NCBI GenBank assembly: GCA_003217965.1
Contig: QHNB01000163.1
Location: 1-5,330, forward strand
Direction of reading: 5' to 3'
DNA: 5,330 bases
Source of the DNA: Verrucomicrobiota bacterium
Lineage (GTDB): Bacteria > Verrucomicrobiota > Verrucomicrobiia > Chthoniobacterales > UBA10450
The notes beneath the pieces are model-generated. The model searched no databases and had not been told where the DNA came from. It worked only from the letters and a program-made list of their open reading frames with translations. This document shows positions 1-5,217 of this stretch, piece after piece. The position numbers and the translations under genes were made by a program. Every line of letters starts with the position of its first letter. Positions within the stretch are counted from its first letter, which is position 1.

Positions 1-172
1 TTACTTTTTGCCGCAGCTCCCGATCAAAACCCGTCATCACGGAAATAACGAGAATGAGAACGGTCACCCCGAGGAGGACTCCCAGGACGGAGATGAGCGT
101 AATGATGGAGAGAAAAGTGCGCTTCGGTTTCAGATAGCGCAGCGCCAGGAAAAAGCTGAATGGCAGGCTCAA
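1..172 (-). CDS. LolC/LolE-type ABC transporter permease, N-terminal fragment (3' end outside window)
   Basis: Reading the minus strand from a TTG at 172-170 gives 57 residues with no stop, running off the window at position 1. The fragment starts MSLPFSFFLALRYLKPKRTF, followed by a hydrophobic segment (about residues 22-45) and the block SVMTGFDREL (residues 44-53). This order of short amphipathic start, basic RYLKPKR and first membrane helix ending in MTGFDREL is the usual N-terminus of LolC/LolE family permeases, which with LolD release lipoproteins from the inner membrane toward LolA. No in-frame ATG exists upstream. TTG is chosen because it puts the family-typical N-terminus at residue 1, but there is no clear Shine-Dalgarno sequence before it, so the start is uncertain. 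Other MacB-like permeases share this fold, and only the rest of the gene would separate LolC/E from them. Confidence 0.85.
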   Translation of the reverse strand, partial: MSLPFSFFLALRYLKPKRTFLSIITLISVLGVLLGVTVLILVISVMTGFDRELRQKV

Positions 173-250
173 AGCGGGTAACGGTTGTCGGAAAGTGAAC
201 CGATTCCAAGCGTTAAAAATGTGGCGGTCGTTATGTCGCAGTACCGTCGT

Positions 251-270
251 CGCCTCGCTCGGTCGAGGCG
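251..270 (-). repeat. Stem-loop repeat unit, probably a degenerate copy of the dispersed family
   Basis: A perfect 7-bp stem, CGCCTCG (251-257) and CGAGGCG (264-270), closes a 6-nt loop. The first 14 bases, CGCCTCGCTCGGTC, match 13 of 14 bases of the reverse complement of the unit near the right end of the window (5141-5178), including the loop. The sequence just before it (236-250, containing CAGT then GTCGT) looks like a decayed version of the conserved box seen in the other two units, with a small insertion. It lies between divergent functions, in front of the permease start, and could influence mRNA structure there. Strand is given as minus to match the other left-hand unit by convention. 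Confidence 0.65.
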
Positions 271-300
271 TTCCTAGCATCGATTCTGCCGCTGCGGACC

Positions 301-339
301 CGTGGCTCCAGTTGTAGCTGCCGCCGTCCCTGGCGGCAG
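301..339 (-). repeat. Dispersed stem-loop repeat unit, copy 2 (box plus hairpin)
   Basis: The unit has two parts. First comes a box, CGTGGCTCCAGTTGTAGC (301-318), which matches the reverse complement of 5178-5161 with one mismatch (C for A at its eighth base). The match extends to 20 of 22 bases over 301-322. Directly after it is a perfect 8-bp hairpin, CTGCCGCC (318-325), loop GTCCCT (326-331), GGCGGCAG (332-339). The box is conserved with the right-hand copy, while the stem sequence differs but still pairs fully and keeps a 6-nt loop. This points to a family kept for its fold, in the manner of REP-type intergenic elements. Confidence 0.75.
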
Positions 340-400
340 ATTGGTGTTACGATGCTGGGTTCTCGCGTGCCGGGGGGAAACGGTACCGCTTTGTCGCCGT

Positions 401-438
401 ATTGATCATCACAATGGATTGTTAACCTGGTGATCAAT
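401..438. repeat. Inverted repeat just downstream of the DUF2237 gene; possible terminator or operator
   Basis: ATTGATCA (401-408) is the exact reverse complement of TGATCAAT (431-438), and the pairing can extend inward by a G-T wobble and a C-G pair. Inside it sits a second small palindrome, ACAAT-GG-ATTGT (411-422). The structure begins four bases after the minus-strand stop codon of the DUF2237 gene (444-442), the right place for a terminator of that gene. It is AT-rich in the outer stem and has no following T-run on either strand, so a standard intrinsic terminator is doubtful. A protein-binding dyad is the alternative. Confidence 0.45.
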
Positions 439-441
439 GAC

Positions 442-834
442 TCAGCGTTTCAGCGTGTGCGCCTGTAATTCCTCGAGCGTGACAAATTCGAGCGCGGAAG
501 CGTGAGTGGCTTCGAGATCAACCGGCGCGGCAACTCCGTGTTCGAGCGCTTCCTTCCAGCGCGCCACGCAAACGCACCATCTGTCTCCCGGCTCCAGGCC
601 CGGAAATTCCCACTCCGGGCGCGGCGTCACCAGATCATTTCCCTGCAACACCGAAAAATCCAGAAACTCGCGCGTCATTTGTGCACAAACCGTGTGAAGA
701 CCGACGTCGCCGGGCCCGGTCTTACAAAAGCCATCGCGGTAAAACCCGGTAAGCGGATCTCGACAGCAACATTGCAACTCCGTTCCGAGAACATTCGTAG
801 GCACGCGCACATGATAAGCGTAGCCTTGCTTCAT
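442..834 (-). CDS. DUF2237 family protein, 130 residues, function unknown
   Basis: The protein starts MKQGYAYHVRVPTNVLG and is recognisable as DUF2237 from the blocks DPLTGFYRDGFCKTGPGDVG (residues 26-45), HTVCAQMTREFLDFS (47-61), GNDLVTPRPEWEFPGL (65-80), PGDRWCVCVARWKEA (82-96) and LEATH (107-111). Length is usual for this small bacterial family, whose biochemical role is not established as far as I know. It has seven cysteines, at residues 22-24, 37, 50, 87 and 89; the CxC and the triple Cys could bind metal or form disulfides, which is inference. No signal peptide or membrane segment is seen. The frame is open 300 bases further upstream, but that part is antisense to the neighbouring gene and lacks family similarity. 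The ATG at 834-832 is preceded by AAGGA about 10 bases upstream, which decides the start. It diverges from the cyclic phosphodiesterase-like gene with 33 bp between start codons. Confidence 0.9.
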   Translation of the reverse strand: MKQGYAYHVRVPTNVLGTELQCCCRDPLTGFYRDGFCKTGPGDVGLHTVCAQMTREFLDFSVLQGNDLVTPRPEWEFPGLEPGDRWCVCVARWKEALEHGVAAPVDLEATHASALEFVTLEELQAHTLKR

Positions 835-854
835 TGCACTATTGTCCTTCGCGC

Positions 855-860
855 GAAAGG
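855..860 (+). promoter_or_regulatory. Ribosome binding site of the cyclic phosphodiesterase-like gene
   Basis: GAAAGG ends 7 bases before the ATG at 868. A second ATG at 864 is out of frame and too close to the site, so the spacing selects 868. The site lies in the 33-bp gap shared with the divergent DUF2237 gene, whose own AAGGA is on the other strand in the same gap. Confidence 0.6.
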
Positions 861-867
861 TTGATGC

Positions 868-1401
868 ATGAGTTCGTACGCCATTGCTTATTGGTCGATG
901 CCGGCCGGTGCCGCGCGCGAATTCTTCGACAGCATCATTCGCGAATTGGCGAGGCGGTTCCATGCACCGGTGTTCGAGCCGCATCTCACCGTGTTTGTTG
1001 CACCAGAATGTTCCCGCCCGCCGCGAGAAGTGTTGTCTGAAGTTCCATCGCCCGATTTGGTGCTGGTCTCGCGCGAAATCGATTGGAGCAAGAAATTCAC
1101 CGAAACGCTTTTCGTCTGCTTTGAGCGTAATCAAACTTTGTTGGATTTGGTCGAAGTGATCCGAAAATTAAGTGGCGGATCTGAGCAATACCAGATCGAC
1201 CCTCATCTCAGCTTGATTTACAAAAAGCTACCGGCGAAAACGAAACGCGCACTGGCCGAGGAAATTCAATTGCCGTTTTCGGAAGTCCGTTTCAAAGGCA
1301 TTTGCGCCATGCATTGCAAGTCACCGACCAAAACGGTGGATGACGTGCGGCAATGGAAGCTTCTCGCAACTCAGAATTCCACAATCCGAAAGGGCGCTTG
1401 A
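868..1401 (+). CDS. 2H phosphoesterase superfamily protein, cyclic phosphodiesterase (CPDase)-like, 177 residues
   Basis: The protein carries two H-x-T/S motifs, HLT at residues 39-41 (context FEPHLTVFVAP) and HLS at residues 113-115 (context DPHLSLIYK), about 72 residues apart. This is the paired catalytic signature of the 2H phosphoesterase fold, and the surrounding sequence resembles the eukaryotic-type CPDase branch. Characterised members of that branch open ADP-ribose 1'',2''-cyclic phosphate or nucleoside 2',3'-cyclic phosphates; the substrate of this bacterial protein is unknown. It has no signal peptide or membrane segment, so it is probably cytoplasmic. Length (177) fits the family. 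Start ATG is supported by GAAAGG 7 bases upstream. The last 31 bases overlap the 3' end of the convergent metallophosphoesterase gene, and the start is close to the divergent DUF2237 gene. RNA ligase or LigT-type 2H proteins are an alternative family, but the fit is poorer. Confidence 0.82.
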   Translation: MSSYAIAYWSMPAGAAREFFDSIIRELARRFHAPVFEPHLTVFVAPECSRPPREVLSEVPSPDLVLVSREIDWSKKFTETLFVCFERNQTLLDLVEVIRKLSGGSEQYQIDPHLSLIYKKLPAKTKRALAEEIQLPFSEVRFKGICAMHCKSPTKTVDDVRQWKLLATQNSTIRKGA

Positions 1402-2093
1402 TCCGGCGCGGCTCGGCGAAGCACCGGCGCCGAGACATTGTAAACCGGCACACCGGTAGCCGTCTTGGCGTCAGCCGTCCCGTTGTGGGCGTGTCCGTGA
1501 AAAACAGCGTCAACCCGAAAACGATTGATCGGCTCCTCCAGGCGACTCGATCCGAGGAATGCAAAAATTTCCGGATCTTCGCCTTGTACCGTTGCCCGAA
1601 TCGGGGAATAATGGAGCACGACAATTTTTTTCTCGGTCTGCAACTTGGACAATGCTTGCTCGAGCCGCACCGCGTGATCGATCGCCTCCTGAACGAACTG
1701 TTTGATTAATGGTTCGCCCCATGCGTTCAGCATGCGCCGGCCAAAGCCACCACCGAAACCGCATACGCCTGCGAAACCGATCCCATTAATTTCATACGCG
1801 CCTCCATCGAGCAAAACCACGCCCGCTTGATCCAAGACCTTCTCAATCAGTTTACCTTCGCCCGATTCCAGGTCGTGATTGCCAAGAACAGCGAGGGCCG
1901 GAATGCGTAAACCGGAGTGCAAATCGGCGACAAGTTCCTCCGCCTCCTCTGCCAATCCGTAGTCGGTCATGTCGCCGCAAAGCAACAGCACATCGGCGCG
2001 CCGTGAGATTTCGGCGAAGGCGTCGTGCATGACGCCGCGCGAATGCTTTCCGTAATGGAGATCAGCCGTGGCCGCGATGCGAAGTTTACCCAT
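1371..2093 (-). CDS. Calcineurin-like metallophosphoesterase, 240 residues
   Basis: All metal-binding motifs of the calcineurin-like phosphoesterase superfamily are present in order: DLH (residues 11-13, in ATADLHYG), GDMTD (40-44), GNHD (71-74), H161 in VVLHYSP, and GHAH (200-203). These residues coordinate a two-metal centre that hydrolyses phosphomonoesters or phosphodiesters; the substrate cannot be read from the sequence. A glycine-rich stretch, GVCGFGGGFGRR (109-120), precedes an insert rich in charged helix (about 128-152) that may form a lid. No signal peptide, so probably cytoplasmic. The ATG at 2093-2091 starts two residues before the first beta strand motif, as usual for compact family members, but no strong Shine-Dalgarno is seen. 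Its stop lies inside the convergent CPDase-like gene (31-bp overlap). It is divergent from the nucleotidyltransferase gene, 38 bp away. CpdA-type cAMP phosphodiesterase is one possibility, without specific support. Confidence 0.9.
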   Translation of the reverse strand: MGKLRIAATADLHYGKHSRGVMHDAFAEISRRADVLLLCGDMTDYGLAEEAEELVADLHSGLRIPALAVLGNHDLESGEGKLIEKVLDQAGVVLLDGGAYEINGIGFAGVCGFGGGFGRRMLNAWGEPLIKQFVQEAIDHAVRLEQALSKLQTEKKIVVLHYSPIRATVQGEDPEIFAFLGSSRLEEPINRFRVDAVFHGHAHNGTADAKTATGVPVYNVSAPVLRRAAPDQAPFRIVEF

Positions 2094-2131
2094 CGATTAC
2101 GAAACGGAAGCGCGTTCAGTGCCGGACGTTT

Positions 2132-3013
2132 ATGGTGGTGAAACAATGCACCCGTGTCTTCTGGCAGACACGTATCATTACCGTGGAAAATGACGCGAAA
2201 ACAACAGGCTTTGATGCGGCGTGTGCTGCGTTTTACAAGCGCGCAATCGAGTTGCTTCGGCAGAGCGAAATACCGTTCCTACTGGGCGGGGCATACGGGG
2301 TTTGCGTCTATACCGGTCTCGCCCGGCACACCAAAGACGTCGATCTCTTTATTCGAGCGGTCGATCTCGATCGTGCTCTCGGGATTTTCGAGAAAGATGG
2401 ATGTCGAACCGAAAAGACCTTTCCCCACTGGCTGGCGAAGGTTTATCTCGGGCAAAACGTCATCGATTTAATCTACGCTGCCGGAAATGGCCTGGGCTTG
2501 GTCGATGATTCCTGGTTTACGCGTGGGCGCGATGACGAACTGCTCGGGCTTCCGGTGAAAGTAATGGGTCCGGAAGAAATCATCTGGATGAAAGCGTTTG
2601 TTCAAGAACGCGAACGATTCGACGGCGCCGATATCGCTCACATGATCCAAAGCTGCGCTGAATCAATCGACTGGGCGTATTTGCGCACACGTTTCGGAGC
2701 AGACTGGCGCGTCTTACTCAGTTTTCTTGTTTTGTTTGGCTACATCTACCCATCGGAACGCCAACGTGTGCCGGCGCATCTTACCCACGAACTCACGCGT
2801 CTTTTGGCGCATGAGCAGATCGTTCCGTTTCACGACCGAATTTGCCGCGGCACATTTTTGTCGCGCGCGCAATTTTTGCCCGATGTGAACGAGCGCGGCT
2901 ACAACGATGCGCGACTTGAGCCGCGCACGACGATGACGGAGAAGGATATTGCGCTTTGGACAGCGGCGATTGAGAAAGATAATCGCTCTTATTTGATGGG
3001 ATCCTGCGGTTGA
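2132..3013 (+). CDS. Nucleotidyltransferase-fold protein, 293 residues
   Basis: The region LLGGAYGVCVYTGLARHTKD followed by VDLFIR (residues 50-75) is the nucleotidyltransferase signature: a GG pair (52-53), then a D-x-D (D69, D71). A third acidic residue is probably D112 in VIDLIY. These would bind two metals and a nucleotide. Further conserved-looking blocks are TFPHWLAKVYLG (96-107), GPEEIIWMKAFVQERERFDG (146-165) and, C-terminal, DWRVLLSFLVLFGYIYPSER (191-210) and CRGTFLSR (238-245). I know similar ~270-residue proteins annotated only as nucleotidyltransferases; the substrate is unknown. It resembles the AbiEii/MNT type of transferase in the DxD region, but no partner antitoxin gene is adjacent, so a toxin role is not supported. 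The start is uncertain: the ATG at 2132 has only a weak GGA upstream, and a GTG at 2183 (276 residues) would also leave the whole domain intact. The Hsp70 gene follows 74 bp downstream on the same strand. Confidence 0.85.
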   Translation: MVVKQCTRVFWQTRIITVENDAKTTGFDAACAAFYKRAIELLRQSEIPFLLGGAYGVCVYTGLARHTKDVDLFIRAVDLDRALGIFEKDGCRTEKTFPHWLAKVYLGQNVIDLIYAAGNGLGLVDDSWFTRGRDDELLGLPVKVMGPEEIIWMKAFVQERERFDGADIAHMIQSCAESIDWAYLRTRFGADWRVLLSFLVLFGYIYPSERQRVPAHLTHELTRLLAHEQIVPFHDRICRGTFLSRAQFLPDVNERGYNDARLEPRTTMTEKDIALWTAAIEKDNRSYLMGSCG

Positions 3014-3087
3014 GAATCGGCCTCACAGCGACCAGAATTTCGTCTTCGCCAATTGCCCAGGCCGCGGGATTGTCGGTAAAGTAAACG

Positions 3088-4884
3088 GTGAGCGACATTG
3101 TTGGCATCGATCTCGGCACGACCAATTCCCTTATCGGGATAATGGAATCGGGGTTTCCGATTTTGCTCGCGGATGAAAATGGCGAACGTCTCACGCCATC
3201 AGTCGTGCATTTTCCGGAGGCGGGCGAGCCCATGATTGGGCGGGCGGCTTTGCGGGCCAGGGCGCTCGCGCCTAGCACGACAATTTATTCGATCAAACGG
3301 CTCATGGGAACGCGGCGCGATGAAATCAAAAAGCTCAATGTTGATTATGAAATCGCAGCAGGTAAAAAGGGACTCGCTCGGGTTCGCGTTCGAGACCGTG
3401 AATTTTCGCCAGAAGAACTTTCTGCGCTGATTCTGAGGAAATTGAAAGCCCAGGCTGAACGCGCCCTTGGTCGCGCCGTCGATCGGGCTGTGATTACGGT
3501 GCCCGCTTACTTCAATGACACACAGCGTAAGGCGACGAAACGTGCCGGCGAACTCGCCGGCTTCAATGTCGAACGAATCGTAAACGAACCAACCGCAGCC
3601 GCGCTGGCCTACGGACTTGATCGATCGAAAACAAAATTGCGGGTCGGCGTCTACGATCTGGGCGGAGGCACATTCGACATTTCGATTCTGGAATTGGACG
3701 AGGGATTGTTCGAAGTGCTGGCGACGAACGGTAACACCCAGCTCGGCGGTGACGATATCGACAACGCGATTATCGAATATGTGCTGGCAAGATTCGGTGT
3801 CCCCATCGGAGCTGGCGATGTCGCGCGACTGCGTGAGGTGGTAATTGATGCCAAGCATCGATTGTCGGTTGAGGAAAACGCGACGATTCGCCTGCCATTC
3901 GTTGGCGGACGAAACTTGGAAATTCCATTGTCTCGAGCAGAGTTGGAGAAAATCGCTCAACCTATAATTGAAAAAACGCGCTGGCATTGTGCGCGCGCTC
4001 TGGCTGACGCGAGACTAACAGCTGAAGAACTCGACGAAGTGATTCTGGTCGGTGGCGCGACGAAGATGCCGCTGGTGCGCAGATTTGTCCGCGAATTCTT
4101 TGCTCGTGAACCCAATATTTCGCAAAATCCGGAGGAAATAGTGGCGGTGGGCGCGACCATCCAAGCGGGGATTTTAGCGGGTGCGCTTCGCGATGTCCTG
4201 CTCCTGGACGTTACGCCACTGTCGCTCGGAATTGAAACGTTCGGCGGGCTCATGAATATCATTATTCCGCGGAACTCGACTATTCCGATTAAGGCGGGCG
4301 AAATGTTTACCACGGCGGTGAATAATCAACGCGCGATGTCGATCAAAGTGCTGCAAGGCGAGCGCGAGATGGCGCAGGACAACTGGCTTCTCGGGCAACT
4401 CGCGATTGAGTTCGAGCCCGCGCCGAAAGGCGTGCCGCGTGTAGGGGTACAATTTGAAATCGACGCCAACGGTATTCTGCACGTGCTGGCGCGGGACACG
4501 AAAACAGGTGCGGAAAGAAAGCTGGAGATGACCAGCGCGATCGATGTCTCGGAGGAAGCAGTGGAAAGAATGTTGGCTGATTCACTCGAGCATGCGTTTG
4601 ACGATATGAGCGAGCGCGCCTGGGTGGAAGCAAAGGTGAAAACGGATGAGATGGTGGCGGCCATCGAGGCGGCACTGCCAGTCGCGGGAAACGAGATTAG
4701 CGACGAGGAACACGCTCTGATCGCCCAAGCCGTGCGGGAAGTGCTCGAAGCAGCTTCGAGTCAAAACCTTGCGCGATTACAGCGCGCGAATTCTGCCCTT
4801 GACCACGCGACACAAAATCTGGCCGATCTCGTCCTGCGGAAAGCGATGATGGGGAAACCAGAAGTCCAGGAAACGAATCATTAG
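3088..4884 (+). CDS. Hsp70-family molecular chaperone, HscA-like, 598 residues
   Basis: ATPase domain motifs are complete: phosphate-1 GIDLGTTNS (residues 6-14), the conserved Lys in SIKRLMG (K70), NEPTAAALAYGLD (166-178), phosphate-2 VYDLGGGTFDIS (188-199) and adenosine motif VGGATKMP (321-328). The hydrophobic linker LLLDVTPLSLG (371-381) leads into the substrate-binding domain (about 382-485) and a helical lid to residue 598. It differs from housekeeping DnaK: the ATPase subdomain around 235-250 is shorter and the C-terminal Gly/Asp-rich tail ending in an acidic motif is missing. Blocks such as GLFEVLATNGNTQLGGDD (206-223), PRNSTIPIKAGEMFTT (394-409) and MSIKVLQGEREMAQD (417-431) are closest in my memory to HscA, the chaperone that acts on the IscU scaffold in iron-sulfur cluster assembly. 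No hscB, iscU or fdx gene is in the window, so the gene symbol is withheld. The start is a GTG without a strong Shine-Dalgarno, placed five residues before GIDLGTT. It probably shares a transcript with the nucleotidyltransferase gene. Confidence 0.93.
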   Translation: MSDIVGIDLGTTNSLIGIMESGFPILLADENGERLTPSVVHFPEAGEPMIGRAALRARALAPSTTIYSIKRLMGTRRDEIKKLNVDYEIAAGKKGLARVRVRDREFSPEELSALILRKLKAQAERALGRAVDRAVITVPAYFNDTQRKATKRAGELAGFNVERIVNEPTAAALAYGLDRSKTKLRVGVYDLGGGTFDISILELDEGLFEVLATNGNTQLGGDDIDNAIIEYVLARFGVPIGAGDVARLREVVIDAKHRLSVEENATIRLPFVGGRNLEIPLSRAELEKIAQPIIEKTRWHCARALADARLTAEELDEVILVGGATKMPLVRRFVREFFAREPNISQNPEEIVAVGATIQAGILAGALRDVLLLDVTPLSLGIETFGGLMNIIIPRNSTIPIKAGEMFTTAVNNQRAMSIKVLQGEREMAQDNWLLGQLAIEFEPAPKGVPRVGVQFEIDANGILHVLARDTKTGAERKLEMTSAIDVSEEAVERMLADSLEHAFDDMSERAWVEAKVKTDEMVAAIEAALPVAGNEISDEEHALIAQAVREVLEAASSQNLARLQRANSALDHATQNLADLVLRKAMMGKPEVQETNH

Positions 4885-4925
4885 CAGAATGAATTAGGAC
4901 GCGGGAAACAAGCAACTAGAAACAA

Positions 4926-4956
4926 CCACAAATTGTGGAGACAGCCGGGCCGGCTG
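4926..4956 (+). terminator. Two adjacent palindromes downstream of the Hsp70 gene; possible terminator
   Basis: CCACAA-A-TTGTGG (4926-4938) and CAGCC-GGGCC-GGCTG (4942-4956) lie side by side, 41 bases after the Hsp70 stop codon. The second is a 5-bp stem whose loop is itself palindromic. Position suits termination of the Hsp70 transcript, but neither is followed by a T-run (the bases after the second are CAATTCAG), so a classic intrinsic terminator is not shown. Confidence 0.35.
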
Positions 4957-4977
4957 CAATTCAGAAGAAAATACTAA

Positions 4978-5043
4978 TCAGGAAACCAAGAAATGAGGAA
5001 CCACAAACAAAGCAGAAATTTCATCGTTTTCCTGCTCTCCTGA
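4978..5043. repeat. Imperfect long inverted repeat in A-rich spacer
   Basis: CAGGAAA (4979-4985) pairs with TTTCCTG (5028-5034), and TCAGGA (4978-4983) can alternatively pair with TCCTGA (5038-5043). The interior is A-rich and contains the palindrome GAAATTTC (5015-5022). The right arm is followed by AATAAATAAATT. The arms are short for the 42-nt spacing, so a stable hairpin is uncertain; it may be a decayed repeat or part of the terminator region. Confidence 0.3.
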
Positions 5044-5140
5044 ATAAATAAATTAGATCGGAAGCGACGGAGCGCCCGTCCCTCCATTTGACCTGTCGCG
5101 ATAACTGCAGCGAGGGTTCAGAAGCAAAACAGAATCGTCG

Positions 5141-5178
5141 CGCCTTGACTGAGCGAGGCGGCTACAACTGTAGCCACG
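5141..5178 (+). repeat. Dispersed stem-loop repeat unit, inverted copy 3
   Basis: Read on the minus strand, this is the same box as at 301-318, here CGTGGCTACAGTTGTAGC, followed directly by a hairpin whose 5' arm and loop match the unit at 251-270. On the plus strand the hairpin is CGCCTTG (5141-5147), loop ACTGAG, CGAGGCG (5154-5160), with one G-T wobble. The box itself forms a second perfect palindrome here, GGCTAC-AACT-GTAGCC (5160-5175). The element lies 40 bp past the stop codon of the gene at the right edge, and in inverted orientation relative to the left copies. Confidence 0.75.
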
Positions 5179-5217
5179 GTCTGGCGCTTGCCGGATTACC
5201 GTGCGCCGGATTCCGAA

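Larger units (their letters stand above)
173..441. other. Intergenic region upstream of the permease gene and downstream of the DUF2237 gene
   Basis: About 270 bp with no convincing gene. A 68-codon minus-strand frame (437-231) covers most of it, but its translation is Arg/Gln-rich, matches nothing I recognise and simply reads through the repeat hairpins. The stretch must hold the promoter of the permease gene unless that gene is expressed from the DUF2237 gene further upstream on the same strand, but I could not identify convincing -35/-10 elements. It contains two stem-loop repeat units (251-270 and 301-339) and an inverted repeat (401-438), listed separately. Confidence 0.7.
4885..5217. 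other. Gene-free intergenic region after the Hsp70 gene
   Basis: About 330 bp without a convincing reading frame. The first half (4885-5055) is markedly A-rich on the plus strand, unlike the flanking GC-rich genes, with runs such as GGAAACC and AAGAAA and a repeated AACCACAAA (4924-4932 and 4999-5007). The second half (5060-5217) is GC-rich again and holds a small hairpin, GACGG-AGCGC-CCGTC (5066-5080), and the dispersed repeat unit. Since the Hsp70 gene and the gene at the right edge converge here, the region should contain transcription terminators for both. Confidence 0.7.

Noticed and set aside
251..339. CRISPR-like array from the repeated hairpins
   Set aside because: Only two units, of unequal length, diverged and without regular spacers; they are intergenic stem-loops.
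231..437. 68-residue minus-strand reading frame in the left intergenic region
   Set aside because: It reads through both repeat hairpins, is Arg/Gln-rich, has no recognisable domain, and its start lies in the inverted repeat.
835..1134. Upstream extension of the DUF2237 frame by 100 residues on the minus strand
   Set aside because: It is antisense to the N-terminal half of the CPDase-like gene, has no family similarity, and a good start with AAGGA exists at 834.
2132..3013. Type IV (AbiE-like) toxin-antitoxin or abortive infection system
   Set aside because: The nucleotidyltransferase signature is present, but no small antitoxin gene is adjacent, and the flanking genes are a phosphoesterase and a chaperone.
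868..3013. Cyclic-nucleotide anti-phage signalling system (CBASS or similar)
   Set aside because: There is a nucleotidyltransferase and phosphodiesterases, but the transferase does not show the cyclase-type (CD-NTase) layout I would expect, there is no effector gene, and the genes are on opposite strands.
3199..3987. 262-residue minus-strand reading frame inside the Hsp70 gene
   Set aside because: It is fully antisense to a clear Hsp70 ATPase domain; the composition (many Cys, Phe, Arg, Ser) is typical of a shadow frame.
5160..5175. Intrinsic terminator at the GGCTAC-AACT-GTAGCC palindrome
   Set aside because: No T-run follows on either strand, and the sequence is part of the dispersed repeat box; a role in ending transcription is possible but not shown.
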